64,000 nt of DNA from Tragulus kanchil (Eukaryota > Chordata > Mammalia > Artiodactyla > Tragulidae): NCBI GenBank assembly GCA_022376925.1, contig JAIOJX010000001.1, positions 38,162,170 to 38,226,169 of the forward strand, in the 5' to 3' direction. A program made the position numbers and the translations under genes. Of this stretch, positions 47,757 through 60,339 are shown piece by piece. How positions within the stretch are numbered: position 1 is the first letter of the stretch; every line of letters begins with the position of its first letter. Below the pieces are notes generated by a model that was not told the origin of the DNA, ran no database searches, and saw only the letters and a list, made by a program, of their open reading frames with translations.

Positions 47757-49614
47757 GTTGAATATCTCATGCAATGTATTGAATACTGTACGAAAACTGA
47801 AAGACAGAATGGTTGTCTGGGTACAAAATGGTTGTAAGTCTATTGGTCGTTTACCCTTGTGATCACATAAGATCAAAATTCAAAATTTGAAGTGAGGTTT
47901 CTACTGAATGTGTAACATTTTTGTGCCATCATAAAGTTGAAAAATCTTTAGTTGAACCATCATTAACTTGGGGAGCGTCTGTATTTGACATATAACATTG
48001 TGGAAAGTTAAGGTGTGCAGCATGGCAATTTGATATGTTTATATATTGTAGTGATAACTAGCAGCTCTGTTATGTTGCATAATTATCCTCTCTATTTAGT
48101 GATTGGAATAATTAAGTTCTAGTCTCTTACCGAGTTTGATGACTGTTAAAATATTGTCAACATTTGCTACACTGTGCATTAGAGTTCTAGGACTTAGCAC
48201 TCATTGTAATAGTCTGCATTTTCTAGAGTTTTATATAACTGGAATCATATAGTATGTATTCTCTCCTTGTGTGGCTTCTTTCATCTAACACATTTATTTT
48301 AAGATTCATCCATATTAATTTCTACATCAGTATTTCATTAGTTTTTATTGCTAGGTAGAATTCCATTGTATGGATATGCCATATATTGTTGATCTATTCA
48401 TCAGTTGATGGACATGAGTGGTTGTTTTGATTTTTTTTTAGTTTTTGGCTATTAAAAACAAAGCTGCAGTGAACATCTTTGTACAAATCTTTCTATGGCT
48501 ATATGCGTCTTTTTTCTCTTGGTGAAATACCTAGGAGTAGAATGGCTGGATCATACGGTAGTTGTAGGTTCAACTTTTTAAGAAGCTATCAATCTGTTTC
48601 CCAAAGTAGTTGTAACATTTTGCATTGACATCAGCAATGTATTAGAGTTCTAGTTGCTCCACATCCTTGCTAACACTTGGTGTGGGCAGTCTTAAAATTT
48701 TAGCCATTCTAATAGGGGTGTAGTAGTATCTCATTGTGGTTTTCATTTGTATTTCCCTAATGATTAATCATGTTGAACATTTTTTCATGTACTTCTTTGT
48801 CATCCATACATCTGCTTTGGTGAGGTATCTGTTCAGATCTTTTCCCATTTTTAGTTCTGAGAAAAATACTATTGGTAATTTAATAGGGATCGCATTGTAG
48901 CTGTAGATTGCATTTGATCTTTTGCCCATTTTTAAATTGACTTGTTTGTTTTCTTTTGGCTGGGTTTTGAGAATTCTTTATATAGTCTAGGTATGAGACC
49001 TTGATCAGACATATGCCTTGCAAAGATTTTGTTGGAGTATGTGCCTTAGCTCTTGTCTTTTTAAAAAAATTTTTAAATTTATTTTTTAATTGAAGAATAA
49101 TTGCTTTACAGAATTGTGTTGTTTCTGCCAAACATACCTTATCTTTTCATTCTCTTTACAAAGAAGAGCAGAAGGTTTAAATTTTTATAAAGTTCAACCA
49201 ATCAATTTTTACTTTTATGGATCATGCTTTTGGTGTTGTATCTTGGAATACTTTACTTAGCCCTAAGTCACAAATAGTTTGTCTTACAGTTTCTTTTATA
49301 ATTTTTATAGATTTAGGTTTTACATTTTGGCCTTTGATCAATATCAAGTTAATTTTTCTCTATGGTGAGTGGGACAAATCCATTTGATTTCTTTTTAAGT
49401 ATGAGTATCCAGTTATTCCAGCATTGCTTGTTGGAAAAGCTATCATTAGTCTATTACAGTTGTCCTCATATACATGGGCTTATATATGGACTCTATCTTT
49501 TGTTCCGTTGATTGATCTATTTGCTTATTGTTATGCTAATGCAAGTTGTTCCATAGCTTTATAATCATTCTTGAAATCAGACAGTATTAGTCCCCCAACT
49601 TTGTTATTTTTTTT

Positions 49615-49945
49615 TTGAGAAATTTATTTAATCTTTATTTTTTTTTATTTTATATTTTGGGCAAGGGTCGGGTTGGGGAGGGAGGGGAGTGGGCGGGCCA
49701 CTTCTATTGGTCTTTCATTTCTCTATTTTCATCCAACTTTGTTCTTTGGCCCGTGTGGGCCTCCCATCGCAGTGGCCTCTGTTGTCGCTGAGCACCAGCT
49801 CTGGGCACATGCGCCCCAGAGCTCCAGCTAGGTAGTTGGACACATCAGTCCAGTCGCTCCGCAGCATGTGGGATCTTCCCAGGCCAGGGCTCGAACCGGC
49901 GCCCCTTGCACTACAAGGCGGTGTCCTTGCCCACTGGACCACCAG
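49615..49945 (-). mobile_element. CHR-type SINE, long variant with GC-rich tail
   Basis: Antisense copy with the full distinctive tail (TTTTGGGCAAGGGTCGGGTT, GGGGAGGGAGGGGAGTGGGC) before GGCCACTTCTATTGGTC and the tRNA head. Its head end runs into unusual inverted repeats (49936-49998). Confidence 0.85.
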
Positions 49946-49998
49946 TGGGTGGTCCCCCCACTAAAGATTAAATAGGGAATCCCCTATTTAATCTTTAG
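49936..49998. other. Two adjacent perfect inverted repeats at a SINE edge
   Basis: 49936-49955 is GGACCACC, AGTG, GGTGGTCC. 49961-49998 has perfect 17-bp arms (CTAAAGATTAAATAGGG and its complement) and a 4-nt loop AATC. The first arm of the first repeat is the normal SINE head, so its second arm looks like a templated fold-back copy. Confidence 0.8.
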
Positions 49999-50079
49999 AT
50001 CACAGTTTCCCCGTCTGTGAGTTTGTAACCAAGCGGGGTCCTAAGGGACCTTCCTGGGACAGACCCCTCCTCATCCAAC

Positions 50080-50086
50080 TTGGTTT

Positions 50087-50117
<31 letters not shown>

Positions 50118-50245
50118 TATTTATTTGGCTGCATTGGGTCTCAGTTATAGAATGTGGGCTCTAGTTCCCTGACCAGGGATCGAACCTGGGCCCCCTGCAT
50201 TGGGAGCACAGAATCTTAGCCACTGGACCACCAGGGAATTCCCCA
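50080..50245 (-). mobile_element. CHR-type SINE, short form, with (TTTA)n
   Basis: A (TTTA)n run at about 50088-50127, then GGCTGCATTGGGTCTCAG, TCCCTGACCAGGGATCGAAC and a head ending GGACCACCAGGGAATTCCCC, in antisense. Confidence 0.85.
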
Positions 50246-50256
50246 ACTTTCTTTAT

Positions 50257-50411
50257 CAAAGTTGTTTTTGGGACTTCCCTGGTGGTCTGGTGATTAAGAC
50301 TCTGAGCTTTCAATGCAGCAGATGTGGATTTGATCCCTGGTTGAGGAACTAGGATTCCACATGCCGCATGGCACAGCACCCCCCCACCCAAAAACACCAA
50401 AGTTGTTTTTG
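50257..50411 (+). mobile_element. CHR-type SINE, short form
   Basis: GGGACTTCCCTGGTGGTCTG to ACCCCCCCACCCAAAAACAC, flanked by a perfect 14-bp target-site duplication CAAAGTTGTTTTTG (50257-50270 and 50398-50411). Confidence 0.9.
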
Positions 50412-50454
50412 CCTATTTTAAGTCATTTGCAATTCTATATGAATTTTATTTTTA

Positions 50455-50608
50455 AAAAGACATTTGCTTATTTTATTTGTTTATTTATTTACCTTTGCCA
50501 GATCTTTGTTGTGGCATGTGGCATCTAGTTCCCTGACCAAGGAGTGAACCTGGGGCCTTTGCATTGGGAGCATAACATCTTAGCCACTGGACCACCAAAG
50601 AAGTCCCT
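50455..50608 (-). mobile_element. CHR-type SINE, short form
   Basis: Antisense copy: a T-rich tail, GTTGTGGCATGTGGCATCTA, GACCAAGGAGTGAACCTGGG, and a head GGACCACCAAAGAAGTCCC. Confidence 0.8.
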
Positions 50609-50654
50609 CATATGAATTTTAGAATCAGATTGTCAATATCATTTTTAGTTGACA

Positions 50655-50778
50655 TGCTATTGTTGTTTAGTCACAGCAAGTTGTGTCTGACTCTTTTGCA
50701 ACCCCATGGTATGTATGTAGCCCGCCAGGCTCCTCTGTCCATGGGATTTTCCAGGCAAGAATAGTGGAGTGGGTTGCG
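50655..50778 (-). mobile_element. Bov-A-type SINE fragment
   Basis: TTGTTTAGTCACAGCAAGTT, CCCGCCAGGCTCCTCTGTCC and CCAGGCAAGAATAGTGGAGT, breaking off after GGGTTGCG. No tRNA head is seen. Confidence 0.75.
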
Positions 50779-51304
50779 TATAGTTGATTTACAATATCAT
50801 ATAAGTTTCAGCTGTACAGCAGAGTGATTCATAGTTTGTAAAGGTTATATTCTATTTAGAGTTATTATAAAATACTAGCTATATATTCCCTGTGCTGTGC
50901 AGTATAACCTTATGGATTATTTATAATATCATGCTCTTTTAATACTAGAATTTATTCATTTATTCTATTTACATTAATTGTTATAACAGATATGTTTGAT
51001 TATGTTGTTGTGATCCTATTTTATAATCATGGATGACCCTGATGCTACTGTAATTTTTAGAAGGTGCTTAATCTTTTCATTGATATTCTTCAGTAGAGTC
51101 TATAACTTTACTATGCGTCTGCAAAATAAGACTATATATTATTTGCCTTTAACTTATAACCTGTTTTTGGCACAGGGTTCCGTGAGTATCATTTGCTAGA
51201 TGCCAGTCATGTCCCTTTTCAACCTTGTCTGTCTAGTGAACGAAAGGCCTCTTCCCCCCCAAAAAAGTTATCCTTGAATCCCATTCTCTTGAATCATATT
51301 AGCT

Positions 51305-53460
51305 CTTAGAACCGATCCAGTATTGTGAAGTCTTTCCCAAGGGTTCATTGATTAGACCAGCACCCAATATTCACGGGGTAGAAACGCTGTGGTTTTCTAC
51401 AAAGAGAGAATGCTTTGATGATGACCTGATTGGTCAACTGCCTTCTTGATGCTGTTTGGAATAAATGGTTCTAGCTGGTATGTGTTTCCCCTAGTAGAGG
51501 CCTGGAGCAATAGAGGACAATTAATGTTTGACCTTTGCTCAATTTTATACCTATCTCCACCCCTAAACCTCAGATCTATCAGGACTCAGGGTCTCTTTTC
51601 CAGAGAGATCTCCCTTGAGCTGAAAATTTACATGGGCTTAGTTCATGAGTGCCCAGACCTGTGTTAGAGTCAGGAGAAGATAAAATAGACCTTGATCTCA
51701 TGAATTTTACAGCCTGTTGGGGAAATAAGACATACACATGGAATAATTAAAGAGCAATTCGAGATGGTGTGGGATCAAGAGATCTTGTGGGGGAATTTAA
51801 GGGCTGTGGGAGTTGAGAAGGGGGACCCCGTGGGTGTATGGCCTCAAGTTATCAGGGCAAAACCCGTTCCATGGATTTGGGGAACTTGGTCAGGACCTTG
51901 CTGGATGGGCACTGCTTGATGAACCAAAACAGAGCAGCAGAGGGCCTTGGCAGGCCTGAGAAACTCTGTGAATGAGCCTGGAATGTTCCCTCAGGGGACC
52001 ATGAGGAGACCACTGGGCTTGAAGCCCAGGCTTGAGTTGGGAAATCATGGGAAACAAGGCTGAGTAGGTAGGGTGGGGTCAGACTGTGAAAGACCTTTGG
52101 AAACCCAGCAGATGAGTTTGGATTGTAAAGCCCTGCTGAGCACGGCTGGTGTGGCTACAGCCATAGATCTAAATGTGTGCCCTGGAGTGGGAGCTGGCGT
52201 CGGCTCAGAGGCTGGGGGAGGAGCACAGCAGAGGCAGGGCCCTGACTGGAACTTACTCTTCCTTGTGCCCGGTCAAATGGGCTTTCTGCTGCACCAGGCC
52301 TGGTTAGCTTTTCAAAGACTTTCACATCCCTCGATACAGCTTCCTAACAGAGACCACAGGCATGGAGAGGCAAGGGCATGAATCTTTTTTCTTAGAACCG
52401 ATCCAGTATTGTGAAGTCTTTCCCAAGGGTTCATTGATTAGACCAGCACCCAATATTCACGGGGTAGAAACGCTGTGGTTTTCTACAAAGAGAGAATGCT
52501 TTGATGATGACCTGATTGGTCAACTGCCTTCTTGATGCTGTTTGGAATAAATGGTTCTAGCTGGTATGTGTTTCCCCTAGTAGAGGCCTGGAGCAATAGA
52601 GGACAATTAATGTTTGACCTTTGCTCAATTTTATACCTATCTCCACCCCTAAACCTCAGATCTATCAGGACTCAGGGTCTCTTTTCCAGAGAGATCTCCC
52701 TTGAGCTGAAAATTTACATGGGCTTAGTTCATGAGTGCCCAGACCTGTGTTAGAGTCAGGAGAAGATAAAATAGACCTTGATCTCATGAATTTTACAGCC
52801 TGTTGGGGAAATAAGACATACACATGGAATAATTAAAGAGCAATTCGAGATGGTGTGGGATCAAGAGATCTTGTGGGGGAATTTAAGGGCTGTGGGAGTT
52901 GAGAAGGGGGACCCCGTGGGTGTATGGCCTCAAGTTATCAGGGCAAAACCCGTTCCATGGATTTGGGGAACTTGGTCAGGACCTTGCTGGATGGGCACTG
53001 CTTGATGAACCAAAACAGAGCAGCAGAGGGCCTTGGCAGGCCTGAGAAACTCTGTGAATGAGCCTGGAATGTTCCCTCAGGGGACCATGAGGAGACCACT
53101 GGGCTTGAAGCCCAGGCTTGAGTTGGGAAATCATGGGAAACAAGGCTGAGTAGGTAGGGTGGGGTCAGACTGTGAAAGACCTTTGGAAACCCAGCAGATG
53201 AGTTTGGATTGTAAAGCCCTGCTGAGCACGGCTGGTGTGGCTACAGCCATAGATCTAAATGTGTGCCCTGGAGTGGGAGCTGGCGTCGGCTCAGAGGCTG
53301 GGGGAGGAGCACAGCAGAGGCAGGGCCCTGACTGGAACTTACTCTTCCTTGTGCCCGGTCAAATGGGCTTTCTGCTGCACCAGGCCTGGTTAGCTTTTCA
53401 AAGACTTTCACATCCCCTCGATACAGCTTCCTAACAGAGACCACAGGCATGGAGAGGCAA
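51305..53460 (+). repeat. 1.1-kb direct duplication no. 11 (period 1086)
   Basis: 51305-52373 recurs at 52391-53460 after a 17-nt filler (GGGCATGAATCTTTTTT). The one difference noticed is a C-run length (CATCCCTCG versus CATCCCCTCG) close to the end of copy 1. Confidence 0.92.
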
Positions 53461-54260
53461 TGGGGAAGGCCAGTTCCAGGGTTAATGGCATGATGGGAGG
53501 CAGACTCAGCAAGAAATGCTCCCTTGCGCACCTGCCCCCCTGTTAACCCGCAGGAGCCACTCCTTAGGTTAAAGCAGGGTAGCTCTGGATGGCCTTTTAA
53601 AATGAAAATGTGTTGAGGGGAGAGGTGACACATTAACCCAGTTTCACCCATTAACACATTAACACTAAATGGTTTATTATTTTTGGTTGGTGGGAAGTTG
53701 TTCCTGGGGAGATGGGATGACCTGCAGAGCCCCGACTGCTCCTAGGGTCAGTGAGCTTGTGAGAAGCTCTGAGTAGCATGAAATCTATGGTGGAGGGGGA
53801 TGGGGGAAGCCTGAGGCTGTGAGAGCCATGTGACATGGCATGCCTGTGGTTACATAGCCCATTCATGGCAAAATTGCCTGAGCAGAGTTTTTCCAAACTT
53901 TCCCACCCAAGCGCCCCAAACTATTAAATTCTATCTCAGAGACCTAGAAAGACACAGTTTCATAAAAGTTCTTTGAAGTATGGCATTTTTTTTTTCCTAT
54001 GGTGTGAATGCTGCAATTTACTGCCTGAACATATTTTAATTGACTTCTCAGTGAAGCGCCTGGAAGATGAGGGATGAGCCAGGTCTGGACTGTGGCTTTC
54101 ATTCCTGCTCCAAGGAATGGTCAGCTTTAGTAAGCAGGCTCCATCCCGGTGGGAGCTGCCTAGGGACAGGTCAGAACTTGAACTTGCAAGGTTTTAGCCC
54201 AAAGTGCTGGAAAGGAAATCCATCACCTCCTGCATGTTCATTCGCCTGCTGTCGCCATCC

Positions 54261-54553
54261 TGCCCCCTTCTCTTTTTTTTGGTCACTTCTATTGGTCTTT
54301 CATTTATCTATTTTCATCCATCTTTTTGTTCTTTGGCCTGTGTGGGCCTCCCATCACAGTGGCCTCTCTCGTCGCAGAGCACCGGCTCCAGGCTCATGCG
54401 CCCCAGAGCTCCGGCTCGGTAGTTGGACACATCAGTCCAGCCGCTCCGCAGCACGCAGGATCTTCCCAGGCCAGGGATCGAACCGGCGCCTCTTGCACTG
54501 CAAGACGGTGTCCTTACCCACTGGACCACCAGGGGAAGCCCCTTGCCCCCTTC
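54261..54553 (-). mobile_element. CHR-type SINE, long variant
   Basis: Antisense copy starting TTTTTTTTGGTCACTTCTAT and ending GGACCACCAGGGGAAGCCCC, with target-site duplications TGCCCCCTTC at 54261-54270 and 54544-54553. Confidence 0.85.
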
Positions 54554-55744
54554 CTTGATTCAAACTCATTTGACAGAAAAATCTAAGCCGTTGTGCTCTG
54601 AAGGGAAGTCATCAGATTTTCTCATTGGTTAGCTCTGGCCTCATCCTAGCCTTTGGGTGAGTGGCTAGATCCCTGGGTGAGCTGGAGACTGCATGGGACC
54701 CAAGAGGCTCTGAAGTCTGGGCTCTAAAGGCCTTGTCCACGGTTTCCCCAGCCTTCCCTCCTCCAATCACACTGTCTGGAGCACCCCATCCCATCTCACC
54801 TGGAACATGGAGCGTTTATAGTACTCTGCAATTAAAAACAAAAAGCAATGGCCCAGCCTTCCAGCCTCGTGCTGCCGCTCCCATGCCCTCCCTCCCCACC
54901 CCCCAACACCGCTCATCTCTAGGTGGCTGAGAACAGAATAGCCGTCGTGGAGGCTCTCCAGGCCAAAGTTAGCCTCCTGCACGGCCCGAAGGCCTCGTGT
55001 CTGTCCCCGTAGCCTGCAGCTAGAGACCACGACAACATAGAGAGAATGCCTGGGCAAGGCGGCTGATGTGCTGTGAATGTTCAGGTCTCATTCTGGCAGG
55101 CAGCAAGCCTTCATCCACACCCCCTTGGGTGTGTGTGTGGGGCGGGTGTAGGGGTGCTGGCTTGGAGTGACGAAACCACAGCAGGTAGGGCCCTGGGCGG
55201 GCAGGCGGTGCTGGGCGGGGCCGGGCAGTCGGCTGGGTGAGGCCCAGATTCCCCAGGCTGATAAGGCAGCGTGTAAACACCCAGCAAGAGGAAGGGGCAG
55301 AGGGCAGGCGACCAGATGGCAAGAGAAGGGGGAAACCGGAGCCCAGGCCTAGCTGCAGGAAGTGGGGCTTGATGTGGAAACATCCTGTCCAGCAGGGACT
55401 AAATTGGTGGCCATCAGCGATCGCTCCCTCCACGCGGAGGCCAGCTCAGCGCCAAGTGGGCTGCCCGGGCGCCGGGCCAAGAACCTGGTTCGCGACATCT
55501 CCAAAGGATGCGATCAGTGGGTCTCATGAAGGGTTATTCTACCACCTAGGACTTCTTAAGACCCAGCCACCAACCGTCATGCGTAGGGCTGCCTTGCACA
55601 CTCGCCGAACTTTAGCAGTTTCACTTGCTCAGGATTATGGGGAGGCTGATGGGAAGAAGGAGCCTCAGAGTCAAAAGTCAGAAGACCTGGAATGCAGCTG
55701 CATGGTTCTACCAACTTGCGTGTGGCCATGAGTGAGCCCTCTTT

Positions 55745-55985
55745 GGGTAATGACAGTGTTACTAGATAAAGTGCAATGCCATACAACTCACCTGATTCAA
55801 GTATACAGTTCAGTGGCGTTTTGTATACTCACAAAGTTGTATATCCATCACCACAACCCGTTTTAGAATATTTTCATCACCCCGTAAAGAAATTCTATAC
55901 CCATTAGTAGTCGCTCCCCATTTTCCCTCAACCTCTGAGCCTCTATTTTGAAGAAACACTTGATATAGAAGTGTTCTTAGGGGGA
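55745..55985 (-). mobile_element. L1 3' end fragment (first copy)
   Basis: Old L1 3' UTR in antisense: GTATACAGTTCAGTGGCGTT, ACTCACAAAGTTGTATATCC and ATCACCCCGTAAAGAAATTC. It recurs at 56840-57080. Confidence 0.75.
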
Positions 55986-56839
55986 AAAAAAAGTAATATT
56001 GTTTAGGCAAATGGACTAACCCAGCTTACCAGGGATTTATATGCGAATAGACTTTACCACAGAGAGTAGGGTGGGCCCAGCCATAGGCCCCAGGCCACAG
56101 ACCTGGCACCTATGAGGTGTTCAGGGCTGACTTTCCATAACTATTTGAATAAACATGTGAACCAACACCCTGAGATAAGAACTCAGGCCTAAATTATGTG
56201 TAAGTCGAGGGTGAGTGTATATTTATGGGGCAGGGACCATGTCTAGGCCAGTCCAGGTCTGGAGCCAGGAACCCTCTGGAAACAGGCTCCTGAAGGAAAG
56301 GAGTAGAGGTAGCCTCCTTCATCACCAGAGCCGGAAGCCTCCGACTCCACAGCTGGCCACAAGGGCTCAACTCATCTCCATTTTGGTGCATCTTTGCCCA
56401 GAAAAGTCGATTTTCTGTATAACATGGAGCCTGAGGGGTCTGGGACACGGGACGCCGTAGCTGAAGGACCTCACAGGGGCTCCAAGCCTTCGGCACTGGG
56501 TGTAGAGTTAGGAAGCTGAGCAGATGGTCACCAGCATGGGGCGGTGGGAAGAGCACAGACCCCCCCCCCTTTCAAGAACCTGGTTCGCGACATCTCCAAA
56601 GGATGCGATCAGTGGGTCTCATGAAGGGTTATTCTACCACCTAGGACTTCTTAAGACCCAGCCACCAACCGTCATGCGTAGGGCTGCCTTGCACACTCGC
56701 CGAACTTTAGCAGTTTCACTTGCTCAGGATTATGGGGAGGCTGATGGGAAGAAGGAGCCTCAGAGTCAAAAGTCAGAAGACCTGGAATGCAGCTGCATGG
56801 TTCTACCAACTTGCGTGTGGCCATGAGTGAGCCCTCTTT

Positions 56840-57080
56840 GGGTAATGACAGTGTTACTAGATAAAGTGCAATGCCATACAACTCACCTGATTCAAGTATA
56901 CAGTTCAGTGGCGTTTTGTATACTCACAAAGTTGTATATCCATCACCACAACCCGTTTTAGAATATTTTCATCACCCCGTAAAGAAATTCTATACCCATT
57001 AGTAGTCGCTCCCCATTTTCCCTCAACCTCTGAGCCTCTATTTTGAAGAAACACTTGATATAGAAGTGTTCTTAGGGGGA
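56840..57080 (-). mobile_element. L1 3' end fragment (second copy from duplication no. 12)
   Basis: Same fragment as 55745-55985. Confidence 0.75.
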
Positions 57081-57639
57081 AAAAAAAGTAATATTGTTTA
57101 GGCAAATGGACTAACCCAGCTTACCAGGGATTTATATGCGAATAGACTTTACCACAGAGAGTAGGGTGGGCCCAGCCATAGGCCCCAGGCCACAGACCTG
57201 GCACCTATGAGGTGTTCAGGGCTGACTTTCCATAACTATTTGAATAAACATGTGAACCAACACCCTGAGATAAGAACTCAGGCCTAAATTATGTGTAAGT
57301 CGAGGGTGAGTGTATATTTATGGGGCAGGGACCATGTCTAGGCCAGTCCAGGTCTGGAGCCAGGAACCCTCTGGAAACAGGCTCCTGAAGGAAAGGAGTA
57401 GAGGTAGCCTCCTTCATCACCAGAGCCGGAAGCCTCCGACTCCACAGCTGGCCACAAGGGCTCAACTCATCTCCATTTTGGTGCATCTTTGCCCAGAAAA
57501 GTCGATTTTCTGTATAACATGGAGCCTGAGGGGTCTGGGACACGGGACGCCGTAGCTGAAGGACCTCACAGGGGCTCCAAGCCTTCGGCACTGGGTGTAG
57601 AGTTAGGAAGCTGAGCAGATGGTCACCAGCATGGGGCGG

Positions 57640-57880
57640 TGGGAAGAGCACAGACTTTGAGGTCACACAGGCCTGGGTTTGAGTTCTGCCTCCAATCTTG
57701 ACAGGCAGTGTGACCTTGGTCCTGTTGTCTCATCTTTTCTAGGCCTCAATTCTGCTCTTTGTAAAATGGAACTATTAAAACAGGATTATTACCAAAACAG
57801 ATGTAACTGAAAACAAAGTTCAAAGAGCTTAGTAGTTGGAAATAAACCTGGGTTCAAACCTGGGCTCTGGCACCGGCTAG
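57640..57880 (+). mobile_element. MIR SINE
   Basis: Sense MIR: GAAGAGCACAGACTTTGAGG, CCTGGGTTTGAGTTCTGCCT, GCAGTGTGACCTTGGTCCTG and CTTTGTAAAATGGAACTATT. Confidence 0.85.
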
Positions 57881-60069
57881 CTCCTTTGGGATGTTGTAAG
57901 AATGAAAGGAGATAGCCCATGGACAGTGCCTGGCATGACACCAAGCCCGCGCTCATACCCAATAGATGTGAGTCCATGCCGCCCTTCCAGTGCTCCATGC
58001 TGTCACCCTGTAATTGTTACGGTTTGGTCCCCTGCCCCAGAAGCAGAAGAAGCAGCCTGGAGTGATATCAGAGGGCACAAAAGGAAAAACTTGCCGTCTT
58101 CAAACGAGTACACACACTCCCCTGCCCCTCTCGCCATAGGCCCATGGCTGAGGCCACAACGGCCACACCTGCCACCCCAGGCCCAGCACCAGCTCAGATT
58201 AGTGCCAACCCCGCAAGCGGTGGCCTTGAGCTGGCAGCGATCTCAAGCGCTTCCACCCCAGTCAGATGTGCTTTCCAAACACGTGCCACCAGCTCTGAAT
58301 TGGGCTTGTAACCAAACTCTGGCCCTGGGTTGGCACTGCAGATGTAGGGAGGGGCTGGCAGGGGTCCAGGTGCACATCCAGATGTTGTCTCTGATGCTTC
58401 CTTGCCATCTTCCGTCCCAGCTGTGAAGCAGTTTTCCCTCCCACTTTCAGGGTGGAGCGGGCACTCCCCTCCCCGGCGACGGGTCCTATGGCAGGGGTGC
58501 TGGCTCTTGTTGGCTCAGGAGGCATGCCGGGAGAAAGCAGAGGGCAAAGCCAGACTGTTCTCTAGACGGAAGGCCTGGATGGGCAGGGCTCTTGACCAAA
58601 AGCACAGGAAGATGACCTCTCAGAGCCAAGAGAGGTGTCAGCACCGTCTTCCAGGGCATCTGTGTTGGTCCACTCAGAGTCGCCATTTCTAGGGGTCCCC
58701 TTAGCTTCGCCTATGCTACCTGTACCTCATGGAACAATGTTACCACAGGGGGCTGAGGGGGTTGTATCTACCCACTATGAGGCCCTCATCCAAAGCAGCG
58801 AGGTTTCTAGAACCATCGTCATGTACTTCTAACCTGCTCTTCAGGAGGACTAACAACTGGGCAGAGCTACCGCTCCTCTGGCCCATAGCCTGGGGAAAGC
58901 CTGACAGAGCTGGTCACCTGCCCCGGTCTCTTGCGGGCACACACTCCCTCGCTACAAGCTGCTCCTGGCAAAGGCAGCTGGGAGACATTTACAAGTAGAA
59001 GTCACAACACCAAATCAGCAGCGGCTATGGAATGTGATCGCTTCCTGTTCCATCACCCAGAAAATGCCACTACCCTTGACCCGCATGTAATAGAATACTT
59101 TGCTCTCTGTTGTTGCCTCTGTCTCGTGGCACTAGGGACAGAATCAGGCAAAGTTATGATGTGCCATTCGTTTTGGTGTCACCTGCTACTCTGAAATAAC
59201 CCTTATGGCTGGCCTGGTTTCCCCAGGCTTTCTTGCTTCAACGTCTCCCCATCTGAAGCCGCCCAGGGCTGGTCCTCAGCCCGGATGGACATTGACCTCA
59301 GCGTTTACAGCCCAGTCTTTTACCCCGCAGGCGCACTCTGCTCCCCCAGGTGATCACCAGGTGAGGTGATGAGCTCATGTCTACACATCTGAACAGGAGA
59401 GGGTTTGTGGAGGCAACCCCACCTCCCTCCCAGGTCCAAGAAGGCTGGTAGAAGAGTGGCTGGGGCGTCCCCTTGTGTAGACAGCTGTCTCCTCAGCCTT
59501 CCTGTGAGGGATCGTCCCCACTCACCCGCAGGGCCCCTCCCCTCTTTGCACTCTCTGACCTGTGTGGGGCAGGGGCGGGGCCGGGAGGGCCAGCCGGCCC
59601 TGAAGGGGAAACTGCTGAAACCCCTGGGACAGGAAGTGGCAGACAGGGGCCGTTTCCTCTGGCAGAGGAGGGGTGCAGGGAGGTCTGGCCCTATCTCCTG
59701 CTCCACGGCCTGTCTGCTGTGGGCCCCGGGAGGCCGAGGAGACCTGAGAGTCCTTCTCTCTGTGCCCCTACCCACCCCGCACCCCGCTTCCACAATGGAG
59801 GCTCCTGGACCACCAAGGTGGGGGTGCTTCCTCAGAGGAGGAGGCCATCTTCATTTTGCAGAGAGAGGGACTCAGACTCAGACAGAAGGGCAGCAGAAGG
59901 GAGGGGTCAGGTAGGGCAGGTGAGTATAAATGGGGGACCCTTACGGTAGGGAGAGCCGCAGCTGGGCAGGGGAACCTTCGGTGAAGTCTTGTTCTGAGAG
60001 AAAATGATCAGAATGGTGCCTGCTCAAAAGTATGTGAGTTGGAAATACAGCAGACTGCTGAGTGTCTAA

Positions 60070-60205
60070 ATCATAGGGCCAGAAAGGGCCGGAGGCCAAG
60101 CAGGTCACCTCCCCCCACACCCTTGTGTGGCTGAGGAAACTGAGATCCACAAAGCAAAAGTGACTTGCTCAAGGTCACGTCGTGGGCTGAGCCAGGGCCA
60201 GAACA
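60070..60205 (-). mobile_element. MIR SINE fragment (first copy)
   Basis: TGTGTGGCTGAGGAAACTGA, GTGACTTGCTCAAGGTCACG and CTGAGCCAGGGCCAGAAC, antisense MIR. It recurs at 61186-61321. Confidence 0.75.
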
Positions 60206-60339
60206 TTCTGATGAAAATCTGGAGTTTGTATTTGATGTTCCACGACTCCCTCCAGGCACCTCGAAGTCTGTGACATTCTTATCTGAAAGGAACTTGATGA
60301 ATGTATTCCCTCTGAAGGGGAGTGACGCCTTTCGTCCAG

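Larger units (their letters stand above)
46066..48250 (+). repeat. 1.1-kb direct duplication no. 10 (period 1090)
   Basis: 46066-47160 recurs at 47156-48250, joined through a 5-nt shared CATAT, with no difference noticed between the copies. It duplicates L1 and BovB sequence. Confidence 0.93.
45985..49610 (-). mobile_element. L1 LINE, 3' region, interrupted
   Basis: Antisense L1 3' UTR and distal ORF2 region: AACATATGTATACACTCATG, AATGGCTGGATCATACGGTA, and CATTCTAATAGGGGTGTAGT, in the order expected for minus-strand L1. It is interrupted by a BovB fragment and duplicated internally by duplication no. 10. A younger ruminant-type L1 tail (TTTAATTGAAGAATAATTGC) is inserted near 49070. There is no intact ORF. 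Confidence 0.8.
55478..57655 (+). repeat. 1.1-kb direct duplication no. 12 (period 1095), poly-C filler at junction
   Basis: 55478-56560 recurs at 56573-57655. The junction filler is a run of C followed by TTT (56560-56572), unlike either flank. The first copy is cut inside a MIR that is complete only after the second copy. Confidence 0.92.
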
